From Epiperipatus broadwayi (taxonomy: Eukaryota; Onychophora; Udeonychophora; Euonychophora; Peripatidae), in the NCBI GenBank assembly GCA_028023455.1, contig JAQFVV010012405.1:5479334-5543333 (forward strand): a DNA stretch of 64,000 nt, written 5' to 3'. Made by a program: the position numbers and the translations under genes. Below are positions 48,033 to 59,804 of this stretch, one piece after another; position 1 is the first letter of the stretch; each line of letters begins with the position of its first letter. Below the pieces are notes generated by a model that ran no database searches, had not been told where the DNA came from, and saw nothing but the letters and a program-made list of their open reading frames with translations.

Positions 48033-50007
48033 TTAATAATAACCCCATAAACATAATTTACCTTTACTTCAAGAATGACACTAATCTAATTCATACAGTG
48101 ATTAATAAAATCAATGCCCTGCTTTCATCCAATAATTCACCTTCAATCTGCTTTGGGGATTTTAATATGTCCTATAATCAGTTTACTAACAAATACCTCC
48201 ACTTATTCAACAAAGTTTTGCTATGTGGAGAAGGATTCTTTCCTCCTTGATCATTCTCATTTTACACACAACACAAGCAATCGCTAATTGATCTTCTCTT
48301 TTATTCCCCTGAACTTCATTATAACCTGCATGCCAAGCTGCAATTAGTGCCATTCTCAGACCACTTTGCTATAAAAATCTCGCTACAACTAGACACCAAC
48401 ATGATAAGTCTTTCAGACCACACAAAAACTAGAAGACTTTTGAACAAAGCCGCAACACCAGAATGGATATTCTCAGAAGCATATATCCTAAATAAAATAC
48501 AAGTACTTTCTTTTCCACCTGTGCAAGCATGGTCTGCATTTGTAGGAATCTTGAGCACCCTCATTAACTTTCACACAAAAAGATCCAACGTACCAAATCA
48601 ACTTCTAAAAGAACTTGATTCAATTAGTAATAGGCTAAGTTCACTACCCCTCTCAAGTACCAAAATTCAAGAAATTCTGGAATTAAAAACTCAATATCAT
48701 GAAAAACAAAACTCTAGCTCAATACATTGCTACAAAGAGGTCCAAAAGATTTTTGGCGAATAGTCATAACTGGACTAGAAGCTACATTCAATGGGCACTT
48801 GGATCGGCTGCTAGACCAACACCATCTATGATTATCATTAACAGCAAATGCTATAGTGGACCAGAAATGTTGGAGAGAATTCATTCACACTTCAAAACAA
48901 AGTTGCAAAACAATACTTTTCAAACAGGAAACATATGAAATTATATCACAACCAATCACAACATAAATGAAACCCAAATATTGCAAAAGCTACAGGCATT
49001 TCCTGAAAGCACTCATCCTGGCCTTCACGCAATCCCTAAATTTGTACTATTACATCTTAGTCACTACACTATTCCCATAGTCAAGAAGATGATTGATGTG
49101 CTGGCCGAAGACTTTCAGAACATTCCAGATTTGTACCCAGTGGCATTGGTTCCTTTTCTTAAAAAACAAGAAAATCCATCTAGTCTCAACAATCTACGAC
49201 CTATTTCCATGATACGATTGCTAATTAAGACAATTGAATCCTTAATCAAGGACTGGATTCATCCCCAACTTTATCACATATTTCATCTTTTCAATTTGCC
49301 CGAAAAGTATCATCCACCATTGATGCAGTTCAGCACTTTCTTTTATTAACTGAACACATCAGACAAACCAATAAGTCAAAGCCACTGGTCGTACAACTGG
49401 ACTTCTCAGCGTTTGACTCAGTAATACCATCCGTACTGTTCTGGACAATGTGGGAGTATCAGGTGCCCAATGTGTACATCAAAATAATAGCAAGCCTTTT
49501 ACTAAATTGCTCCATATTTACTTCTTCAGATGAAGGTTGTCTACAGGTTTTAGACCTCATATCTTGATTCCACAGGGTTCTCCCCTAGCATCACTATGTT
49601 TTATAACTTACATCAACCCCATGCTCAAGGACATCAAGAACATCTTGCCAGGCATTTATGTTCCCACCATCAAAAAACAAATCAACCATATTTCATATGT
49701 GGATGATGTTACCATTTTTCTTCCCAGCGAAGCTCATCTCCCAACACTCTTCACAATTATGGACAAGCATGCCAAAATATTAAACTTCCAAATTAACAAT
49801 AGTAAATCTTCCATCTGGAGAATTAAAACAGGAACAACAATTCCATCCAGGTTCACAGCCAAGCCACAGCTTTTCTTAGGATTCCCCATGGCAAAAGCAA
49901 AAACTATCATGACTAGAGAAATTCAAAATTCAATTTTTCAAAAAACCAATAAAACAATCAACGTTCTCTCTAGTATTTCACTTTCAATTCCTGGTAAAAT
50001 CACACTC

Positions 50008-50153
50008 TCCATATAGTAGTGCCATCTTGTGCTAACAAGAGCAATCAATAAGCACAAGATGGCACTACTATATGGAGAGTTTTGCTTTGTTTTGAATTGT
50101 TTAATAACAATTATGTGCTGTATAAGATAGTGATCATGTGATGTTTAGTGGTA
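50008..50153 (+). mobile_element. Hairpin SINE family HS, copy D, in LINE ORF2
   Basis: It interrupts the LINE between the codons for ...GKITL and a repeat of the same codons. The 13-bp target sequence taaaatcacactc is present at 49995-50007 and 50154-50166. The insert begins with a perfect hairpin: 27-base arms 50007-50033 and 50051-50077 (catatagtagtgccatcttg and its complement) with a 17-base loop. It ends with the family tail gatcatgtgatgtttagtgg. The duplicated host sequence is unique LINE coding DNA, so this target duplication is unambiguous. It proves that the hairpin copy was inserted with a retroposition-length duplication. Confidence 0.9.
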
Positions 50154-51582
50154 TAAAATCACACTCCTCAACATGCTAGTGTTTTCAAGACTCAATTACT
50201 ATCTACCAATCATCAAGCCTACTAAATTCTTCAGTAAACAAATAGGCTCATTATGTACTAAGCTATTGTGGAAAAGGAAGGTTGTGGCCATAAGTTTGGC
50301 AAAAGCCCAAATGCCTAGAGAACTGAACGGTCTTGGTTTACACTCAGTTGCTACATTATACTTGCAAAAATCACTAAATCTGCTACACAATTATTCATTG
50401 GAAATGGACTATAACAATTTAATCCAAGAATTTCAACCTACTGACATGCCACCTCCCCATAGTAAAGGATGGTTGACTGACATCTGGACACATGTCAATG
50501 GCTGTTTAAACTTAACTCCAAGCATCTTCAATGAAAAAAAGTCATACTGGGAAATGTATAGGCTAAAGAAAGATTGTCCCTCAGCTCTCCATAATGATCT
50601 TGGATTAAACAACAAATTATTGATCAAAAAAGCCAAGCACTGGTTTCTGGAACCCAAATTTATTGACTTGAAACCTCTCATCACTACCCACTAATCAGTT
50701 CCTCGTAATGAAAAGAGGTTTTAACAAAATTAGCTCTCAATGTCAGCTTTGTCAGAGGGACGGGGAAACAATTCAACACATTTTCCTAGATTGTCCATCT
50801 CAGCATTCTTAGGTCTTTCATTGATGAGAAGGTAAAACACTGTTCTACAGACGCATTCTTAATCCAGCAAGCAATTAAAGCCGGCAATTTCGCTAACATT
50901 AGATTAGCAATTTACCTATCCTTTGCCATCTGGCTAATGAGATGCAGTTTTGTTCTGGGCAATGCATACACCAGCATCCTTCAAGCATTTAAAACCCTCA
51001 TCAAGGGTAATATCATCAGAGATAAAATGCTTGCTCCAGATTGGCTGCATCAACAAACCTGGGCCGGCAGTTCCATGTTGGTTCACTGATTATTGCAAAG
51101 ATATCAATGATCAAATTTGAGTCTTGCCTCATCAATACAATACCAAAATGAGCTCAGTTATACATGAGAACTCCACCAGACTATCTAATGACTACCAATT
51201 AGTGGATTGATCACACCATCTACCTCAACAATAAATTTAACATATTTAATCATGATCTAAATGGCTTGACTTATAAGAAAGTGATGGACAGATCTCGGGA
51301 TTCACCTTTCATTTAGCTTTGGACTTTGTTTGGTATTCATATAATCATCATTGTATAAAGTTGTATCAATTGTTTAAATAAATTATTTTTATATAAAAAA
51401 AAGTAGTATTTTTCTCCATTGTTTGCCTTTTGGGGAGAGGCAAGTCTATTGAAAAGACATTTGCTCTATAGTCCAGCTATTTAAATGTTGTTAAGCTTCT
51501 GTTAATTTTTCACATATTTTTAAATTTGTCTGATAAACTGTCTAATTTTATAACCAAATGATAATATTCTATTTCTGATTTT

Positions 51583-51679
51583 ATATATATATATATATGT
51601 TAAAGCATTGATCAGGCAGTGAACCCGGGCCAGCTGCTTGGAAGGCAGCTATGCTAACTGCTAGGCCACCAATGCTTGA
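51583..51679 (-). mobile_element. tRNA-Gly(UCC)-derived retroposon with 14-bp TSD
   Basis: On the minus strand, from 51679, it reads a tRNA-Gly-like sequence: A-box region tggcctagcagttagc, anticodon loop cttccaa (UCC), B-box region ggttcactgcc. The acceptor stem is nearly intact (gcattgg with tcaatgc) but the T-stem is broken. A (TA)n tail follows. The 14-bp repeats ctatttctgatttt (51569-51582 and 51680-51693) flank it exactly. It is the same type as 33543-33640. It is not a functional tRNA gene. Confidence 0.85.
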
Positions 51680-51699
51680 CTATTTCTGATTTTTGATGG

Positions 51700-53095
51700 T
51701 ATTTTATAGCATAAATAACAGAAACATCAATGAAAAATTGATAAACTTGTTGAGTTACACTGTTTCTTTGTGGGAGAGAGGCAGTGAGAATTATTGTGGA
51801 AATCTTTCTTTTGCAATGGGTTATTTATTTAGTATAGATTTTGCAGGCAATGTAACTGCAAAAAATATTTAAAATCTATATAAATACCAATCAGGAGATG
51901 AGATTACTAGTAACTTTATTAAATCCTTCAATTCTACTAAGCAATCTTATATTTGATAGTCATTAATTGTGATCAATGGTTTAGTATATTAGTTCTATTT
52001 ATATACAGATAAACATAGCAAGAGTGGGTTGTTATAAACCTATTAGTAAGACTCCAGCAACATCTAAAGAGATATAATCTAGCTGGCTTTCCTTTTGGAT
52101 CTGGAAAAGAAATTTGTTTGGAATCTCATAAGAAGTTCATTTTTATACCATAATTTATTGGTTGCATGAAAAGATTCTGGATTGAGAATTGATTTAAGAC
52201 AAACTATTGACTTACTTGTAAACTGATTTATGTAATGCCTTTTTATATCTCTTCTAATATTTGTATAGCCAAATGCTATTTTTCAAATTTGCAAAGATGG
52301 TTATTAAAGTATCTAACTATAAAGTTGTAGTCCATTCTTAAAATGAAATTCTATATAATCTACAATATGTGAATATTTACAAAGTTTCGAATCTATACTT
52401 TTCTTTAGTGTTAAATTTCCATTCTTAATTCAAATAATTTAATAAGTATACTATAAATCACTTTTCCAATATCTGTAGTTACTATAAAATATCTGAAGGA
52501 ATTTTTTCCTCTTTTCTAACAATGACATTCATTTTATTACTTTCTGTAATTGGCTGTTATTAGGCAAAGAGTAAAAATCCAATGTGAAAGGGGTTGGTAT
52601 AAATATAAAGAGTTCAATGTAAAATAAAAAAATATGCTAATAATCATAAGAAATATCTACTACTGGTGAGTAGTTGTCATACTTCTATGAACATTGATCC
52701 CATGGTTAACATTGCTTTAAATCTATAATAAAAAGAACAACCTTTAAATGCATCTATATCAACAATGATGAAGACGGCTGATTCAGTCACAACATTTAGG
52801 CTGAAAGAAAATTAAAATTGCTAAAAAAAAAAAAAGTGTGGTGTTACTGTCTTAAATTGAGTAATAAACAAATATTAAAGATAAAGAATTATCATAATTA
52901 AACATTGTTCATTTGTTTTATTTCATAATTAATATTATATTTTTTTAAATATAATCTAGACTTTGTAAAATTTGTAAGCTAATATAACGATCTCAGCTAT
53001 AGGATAGTCTCAAACACTATGAATTACTGTATGCTTACAAACTATATTTCTTACTTCATTTAAAACTTCTTAAACCTCACATATACTTGAACATT
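51700..53095. other. AT-rich DNA, no gene recognised
   Basis: An A run lies at about 52822-52834. No supported coding, RNA or repeat feature. Confidence 0.6.
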
Positions 53096-53104
53096 ATCAT
53101 CAGC

Positions 53105-53235
53105 TAGAATGCATTGCATGGTTTATTGTAGTGATAGGGTGGCAAACACTGGAGCTCAAGTATGTGACTCCAGATGTCACATTCAGCACCCAAGCTTCTT
53201 ATGAATTCTTAAACAATAAACTATTTGATTATTTA
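53105..53235 (+). repeat. tRNA-derived SINE, type S1, plus strand
   Basis: It ends with cccaagcttcttatgaattc and taaacaataaactatttg, the plus-strand form of the S1 body. The upstream text (gtgatagggtggcaaacact, agctcaagtatgtgactcc) takes the place of the tRNA head, with weak A- and B-box resemblance. Confidence 0.5.
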
Positions 53236-53239
53236 AGAA

Positions 53240-56200
53240 TTAGAATTAAGTAAATTAGAATAGAATCTTCATCAATAATTGATAACTATTTTTTCCAGTT
53301 TCTTTTACATTATGGCTTTCAGTCATTTAGGTTGTTACAGATCCCTGCAACCTGAACTTCTTTTGCTATTATCTATCTGTTTTAACTATGACAATGTAAT
53401 TATGTATCCATGTCACCACATTTTTATCTTGTAATTTTATGCTTAATATTTCTGATTCCAATCTTTTTTCTTTTTTTAAATTTTTTTTTTTTATTCTTTG
53501 TCCTTTTCTCAGTCTAGCATTTTTAATTTGTGTCTATGACTGGAATCAACATACTTATTCACAAGATGTACTAATGATGATGGTACTACAATAGCAAACA
53601 GCTACTATAGTACCAGTATTTGATTTAATATTATTGTGCCATTATGATATATACTCCCATGGGAACATAAAAAATTCTATGCATTCACTACACTGTAATA
53701 ATTATAATGAATTAATTACAATCTAAGCTGTAATTACTCATTTGAAGTATATTCCAATACTAGATTTACCATGAATAAAGCATTCAAAAATAATTATAAA
53801 AATTTTCACCTAATCAACTAATATTTTGTAGTACTCTAGAGGATTGCAAAACATTTACAGAAACAATTGTACAAAAATAATATATTGTAATGGTCATGTT
53901 TGTACATTCACATAACAAAATCCAGAGTTCTGGCAAATTAGACTAAAGCTGATCCAGATGATGAGTTAAGACATTGAATCTGAACACACTTCAACTCTTT
54001 TACCAGCACTCCATGATTCAATACCCTATGGATGACACATATGAGGTTACACTCAGTCTCAATTTAATTTGTGAGTTGGCATAGAAAAAAGTGGAACATG
54101 CTGATAAATTACTAATAATATTAAATAAACACACAGTTGTGACTTAATAAACTAATGCATATATATCAACAAATTAATACTAAATTTAGATAGATTTGGA
54201 GTAAGTTGAGTGGACTGTGAGAGATAACACTAAACAGTATTATAATTTAAATATCTTTAACATATAAAATAAACAAATTAATTAATATCATGACAACAGA
54301 TATGCATTGGTTAGGTTTTATATATGTGGGTATCACAACAATGATGAGATGATTTAGGTTACATGATTCTCATCTTTAGAAATGCACTTCATAGATATTA
54401 TTATTATAGTTTATTAACTGCCATTCATATTCATGCCTACATATATATGTTATACCAACTATTCTTAGGTTTGCTACTGAGAAGCTAAATATTACAGAAA
54501 TGATATAAGTAAAGCATTAATTTATTCATTCTAATATATTAATTGTGAGCAATAAATACACTTAACAAACAGATTCTTTAAGTGAACTAGATTCCATGTT
54601 CAAACTAATGCTGAAGTTTAATAATAGATGGAGTGAACTGGCTGCTATAGCAGAGCTTCTGATACTATGTCGCTAAAATACTATATTAATGGTTCATGGT
54701 ACGAATGTATATTTATTCACAGGATTTAATACCTAATACCCAGTTCCCTTGGCCCATACAACTTTCTAGCATAATATAGAACATTAGTTTGAAGTGTGAG
54801 AGCAGCTTTGAAAACTGGTTTAAGGACCCTCATATTTTAGTTCCAAGTGAGACTGTTCAAACTAAATAATGGGTGGTATATCACCATAATCCCATTTTAA
54901 AAAGAAGTGTAGCAAGATGTAAGTACACATATAGTGTTTAGTAAAAACACATTCATAATGCTTATAAAATACTACTAAAATTAAAGATAAATTTAAATGC
55001 ACAAAATTCTATAGTTTTATTCTGTGAAACTACCTTAACCTAGTTCTCAAATTAGCATACTTTAAACATGCTATGAGGGTTTCATTAATACCAATCTAAT
55101 TTAGAAATATTGAATCTACATATTCATATAATAAACTAGGGAGGATAAAAGCATATTTAGGGATTTAATTAATAATTACTAATATGCCTTTAAGTATCAT
55201 CCCTGCCATTATCTAACTAAGATATATATTAATAATTCACCAACCTTATTGACAAGCTAATACATAATAGCATAAATAAATGTATATGTATAACAACAAG
55301 TGCATAGTAGTCAGTTATATATAAGAAAAGATTCCAAAACAGAGACTTATATTTGCTAAAAACAGCAAAGAAATATTTTACTAGAGAGCTTCTAATCATC
55401 TCTCAACTGTTTACTAAATTACTTGTCTCTGCCTTGAAATTATGGCATATCATAACATATGTTTCAGTTATTAAAATAAAATAATCAAAATAGAATAGGC
55501 ATGACTGCAGATTATAAAAATTACATAACAACTGATTACAGTCATTATATTTAAAGAAAGATTATTTTAAAATTACATTTAGATTTAGTTTTATAGGCAA
55601 GATAACTACAGTTATATTAGGTTTAATATAAACACAGATTTAATTATTTCAAGTTTAGAAACTTTATTTTACAGAGTTTTATTTAACGGAGAATTATAGG
55701 TTATGATTTTATGAATGTTCATTATGGATAATTAGCTTAAGGAATTTATTAAGAATTTTAAAGACATTTATAGAGAGTTCTGCAGAGAAGAAATATCACC
55801 AATCTTCTTATAGGCTGAGTTGTCTGGCATTTGAAATAGGCACTGGCATTCTTGAATAGGTTGTTCTCTTTGGTATCTTTTTGGGCAGCTGGTGGTACTG
55901 GTCTCCTCCATTCCATGGCAATGATGATCATTTGCAGCAAGTGAAAGGTCACTGTTCTTTCAAAGGAAAACAGCAAGGTCGAGGCCTTGCTAGACACTCA
56001 TGTTAATATTAAAAATAGTGTAGTTCCCAGCAGCAACTGCTTAACTTTGTATGAGAGAGTTTTAGTGCTGAAAATTTGGGGTTTTTATATTAGATTTTTG
56101 ATCCCCCTCTGCAAACCTATTAACTTGTTTACAATTTTAAAATTTTAATCTTTATATTTAGCATGTTTTAAACTTTGCATCAGCATCTTAGTAAAGACAA

Positions 56201-56835
56201 AAGAAAATGTCTAGTGGATTAAAAATAGTGCTGCTTGGATGATTTTGCTTTGTCCAAGATATATTTTAAATTTGTTATTTTTAAAATCTGTGTTTGGCCT
56301 CCATGCAAATCTAACACAGGCGCATATGGCATGATATTTTTACCAAGAGTTATTCAATATTTTTAAAACTAAATTATTTTTGCATAAACATTCCACTATA
56401 TATATAAATATGTTGGTCACCTGTGGAATTGAAATTATATATGGGAGTCTTAAGTCAAATAATGAATAAATTTGTACATTAAATTTATAACAATTTAAAG
56501 ATTTAGAATATAAATATAATTGTTTTGTAAGGCTTATTAAAACTATTAAGTTACAGCTTCACTTGCATATATATAAGTGTGCTACTACATATATAATGAT
56601 GTTTATACAATTAAGGCTGCAGAAAGAGTTGCATTAACTGAAAGAGATTGATTTCTTGGAGCTTAAAGGAACTGAGCAGCAAATTCTAATATACACTCAT
56701 ATGTTTTGTCATTGAGTGTTATTATATGTGATTATTCATATAGTATAGAACATGAATGGTTATAACATGATAGGAGAAAAGAGTTGAAAATGATATAAAG
56801 AAGTATAACTGGAATAGAAGGAAAAGAGAAGAGAA
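53240..56835. other. Long AT-rich stretch, no gene recognised
   Basis: About 3.6 kb. The only notable frame, 55758-55997 (minus, 79 codons), shows no motif, signal or repeat that I recognise, and such frames occur by chance at this density. I see no bounded element or RNA gene. Confidence 0.55.
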
Positions 56836-56839
56836 TAAA

Positions 56840-58472
56840 AGTTCAAGAGGTAAAACAACATTTTGGTATTGGTAGGAAATTTATATCTGCAATAAGAAAA
56901 AAAATTAAATTATTACTAAAAAGAGAGATGACATCATGAAATGGTTAGAAGACTTTTATCAAGAATTATATAGTAATAAAGAACAAGTACCTCCTATATC
57001 TATTACATCTTCTGAATTGCCCAGAATTTTAAAAGAATAAGTGAGACATGCAATTAAATGTATGAAGTATTATAATTGATATATTAAAAGAAACGGGTGA
57101 AAAAATAGGATTTTTTTTAGCAAAGTTATATACCAAATGTCTAAATGATAAAGATGTATCAGGTGATTGGAAGAATGCAGTATTAATATTAATATTTAAA
57201 AAAGGTGATAAAGAAGATATTAGAAATTACAGACCTATCAACCTTTTATCAGTTTTATACAAAATTTTTACCAAGATAATTACAACTTGTCTACAGAGAA
57301 CATTGGATTTTCACCAACCAAGAGAACAAGCTGGATTTAAAAATGGTTTTAGTACAGTAGATCTTATCCAGGTATTGAGAAAAGTTATAAAAAGGACAAA
57401 TGAATATGAGTTGCCATTATGTTTTGGATTTGTAGATTATGAAAAGGTATTTGATTCTATAAACATTTCCTCTGTGATTAAAGCATTTGATCATCAAGGT
57501 ATAGATCCAGGATATTGTCATATTTTAAAGAATATTTATAAAAATGCAACAGCAACAATTAGATTACATAAGGATACTGGGAAAATCAACATTGAGAAGG
57601 GTGTAAGACAGAGTGGACTCCATATCTCCAAAACTTTTTACATCAGTGCTGTAAAAAGTATTTTGTGGATTAAAATGGGAAGCTAAAGGAGTGAAAGTAA
57701 ATGGAGATTATTTAAGTCATTTACATTTTGCAGATGATATAGTTGTTTTTTCAAATAATGCTTTAGAGCTGCAGGAAATGTTGCAGGAGTTATCAGATGA
57801 AAGTAGGACTAAAGATAAATGTTAAAAAGACTAAAATAATGTTTAATGGATTTTCTCAATTATGAAAATAAAGATTGATTATGATAAATTAGAAAAAGTT
57901 AACAGTTATAATTACCTTGGTCAGATTATTAATACTGATGGAAACATATTGGATGAAATTAATCATAGAATTAAACTTGGAGTGCTTTTGGTAGAAATAA
58001 AGTAATATTAAAAAATATATATATCTGTGTTTGAAAAGGAAGATTTTTAATAAATATGTTTTATCAGTTGTTACTTATGGATCTGAGACTTGGACACTTA
58101 ATAGAAGAGCAATACAGAGACTTCAGACCACTCAAAGAAGTATGGAGAGATGCATGTTGGGATTAACAAAAAAAGATCGAAAACGCATTATATGGGTAAG
58201 AGAACAAACAGGTGTTAGTGACCTCATTGAAAAAATTAAAAGACTGAAGTGGAGTTGGGTTAGACATATTGCTTGAAGAGATGACAATAGAAGGACAATT
58301 GAAATCTTAAAATGGATTCCAAGAGATTGTAAAAGACTCAGAAAGAGACCACATGTGAGATGGATGGGTGATGTGGAGAAGAGAAGGTAAAGATCAGAGA
58401 AGATGGATTGAACTTGGAGAGACCTTCATCCTGCAGTGGATTGATAATGATTGATGATGATGATGATGATAC
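56840..58472 (+). pseudogene. RTE-BovB-type LINE, 5'-truncated, broken
   Basis: Translated pieces follow the RTE-BovB pattern in order. They are MKWLEDFYQELYSN (about 56940), KKGDKEDIRNYRPINLLS (about 57200), a fingers segment with REQAGFKNGFSTVDLI, motif A FGFVDYEKVFDS (about 57423-57458), and GVRQ at about 57600. Motif C HFADDIVV (about 57725) is intact. NYLGQIINTDGN (about 57903), YGSETWTLNRR (about 58076) and PRDCKRLRKRPHVRWMGD (about 58318-58370) complete it. Frameshifts lie near 57680, 57840 and 57860, with further stops. The endonuclease part is missing. The 3' end carries the (TGA)n tail at about 58440-58471 typical of this family. It is the best-preserved of five RTE copies here. Confidence 0.85.
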
Positions 58473-58909
58473 AATTAAGCATTTAGTTTAACATATGAAA
58501 TATATTTGAATATGTGCATTATACATAGATATACGTGTATATACATAAATATGCATAAATATATGTGAATAAACATGAATAGATGTGCACTAGGCCTACT
58601 ATAAAACATAATAGGTGAAACAGTATGTGTGCCAATATATACCATTTCAATATTAATTTAGAAAATATATTTCACAAATAAATAAATATATAATTTTTCA
58701 TTACTGATAATCATTCAGTTCAATTGTATTCATTCTTTATTATTATGCATAAGTAAATGTTCTGAACAATTAGGGGGGGGGGAGCAAACATTTTCATCAT
58801 ATAATATTCATTCTCTCTAAATTTAATCCTATTTCTGCAATGTATTCTTTCATATCATAAGTGTTATTTTATGTTTTGCATAATTTTTTTTAAATTTCAT
58901 TTTGAAATA

Positions 58910-59796
58910 TTGATTGTTCCTTTATTATCATTACTTCCACCTGCCTGGCTCGTCCAATTCATTTCATTTTCTTGTTTCTGTCAAATGCAGTTTGCTCTAT
59001 TTATTTACTTTCAATTTATCTTTAAAAATTGCAACTAAGTCTTCATGCGTTTTAGTATGTTTTTATATGGCTCTTCTACACAAAGTTCAAACTATCAAAT
59101 ATATAATAAAGCACTGGAAAAATATATGTTGTAAAAAAAAAAAAAAAGCTACTTCTACCAGAAGCATTCGATTGGAGTTTAATTCTAGGAATAATTTTAT
59201 CCATTATTTTCCATTTATATGCATATTCTATTCAAGTCACTTATCAATTGTTGTTTTTTTTAAAGTCATCGAACATTATTTTAGGTTTTTTTTTTTTATA
59301 TATTTTATTTTCAGATCTATTTTGCAGTTTTCATTTGATAGATTCTTATAATACTTTCTGAAGCTCTGAAGTATTATCTTCTGTATTATCCAGTAACTTA
59401 AATAATCTCCATTTATTTTTTTTATTTTCTTAACTTTCCTATTCTATCCAAAAACTATTTCCTGTAAAACCTGTTAAAAAAAGTGTTGGAGAGAATAAAA
59501 CACCAACAATAATCTCTCCATATCACAAATCATAGTCACTTCTATTTTATTCTGCTGTTGCATAACTTTTATCACTGATTGAAATGCTTATAAAATCAAA
59601 TAATCTGAAAATCTAAAGAATTGTTACTTATCATTTGGATATGCTTTAGCTATTTTAAATCTAGTTTGCTCTTTTGGTTGATCTGAGTTCAAAGTTTTCT
59701 GTAGATAAATTAGAATGATATTAAAAGGTGATAGGTTTCACCTCTCTTAAATATTATAACCACTCTATTCTTCTCATCATCTGATATATCTTTATC
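58910..59796 (-). pseudogene. RTE-BovB LINE on minus strand, 3' part
   Basis: Read on the minus strand from 59796: a decayed DKDIS...KNRVVIIFKRGE segment (compare DKDVSGDWKNAVLILIFKKGD at 57.16 kb), then a STKRAN-like piece, DYFDFISISIS (compare DYEKVFDSINIS), SPTLF near motif B, KIMFDDF, and PRIKLQSNASGRSS. The order is correct and every frame is broken. The copy continues across the hAT element at 62489-62640, so it was one RTE before the hAT arrived. Confidence 0.7.
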
Positions 59797-59804
59797 ATTT
59801 AGAC

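Larger units (their letters stand above)
47480..51090 (+). pseudogene. LINE ORF2: APE endonuclease + reverse transcriptase
   Basis: Likely start ATG at 47480 (MHLKIAGINVRGLNS), 92 bp after ORF1. Endonuclease motifs are INVRG, SETKL near 47590, GDFN near 48158 and SDHFAI near 48355. Reverse-transcriptase motifs are NLRPISM near 49190, LDFSAFDS near 49400 (motif A), QGSPLAS near 49573 (motif B) and YVDD near 49700 (motif C). Then come LNGLGLHSV near 50325, and a terminal knuckle CQLCQRD...H...C at about 50741-50794. The frame breaks at the 256-bp tandem duplication, near 48250, 48763, 48938, 49349-49537, the SINE insertion at 50008 and near 50694. An active copy would nick DNA and reverse-transcribe its RNA. 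Catalytic residues are present but the chain is not continuous. Confidence 0.85.
45226..51400 (+). mobile_element. Full-length L1/Tx1-like LINE with 15-bp TSD
   Basis: Exact direct repeats aagtagtatttttct lie at 45211-45225 and 51401-51415. The element between them is 6175 bp. It starts with a relatively GC-rich 5' end (gaacgtcacttccgg), has ORF1 then ORF2, and ends in a short A-rich tail (atataaaaaa). This is the expected full-length structure of a target-primed LINE insertion, not a 5'-truncated copy. ORF1 with CCHC knuckles, plus an ORF2 with an APE endonuclease, a reverse transcriptase with YVDD and a C-terminal knuckle, fit the L1/Tx1 group. Clade assignment needs a tree. Frames are broken in several places, so this copy is inactive. 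A hairpin SINE inserted at 50008. Confidence 0.88.

Noticed and set aside
47302-50684. Minus-strand frames inside the LINE (for example 48319-48564 and 50433-50684)
   Set aside because: Shadows of the plus-strand ORF1 and ORF2 coding sequence.
55758-55997. Possible small protein gene on the minus strand
   Set aside because: No recognisable motif, no context, and length within what chance gives; left as unannotated sequence.
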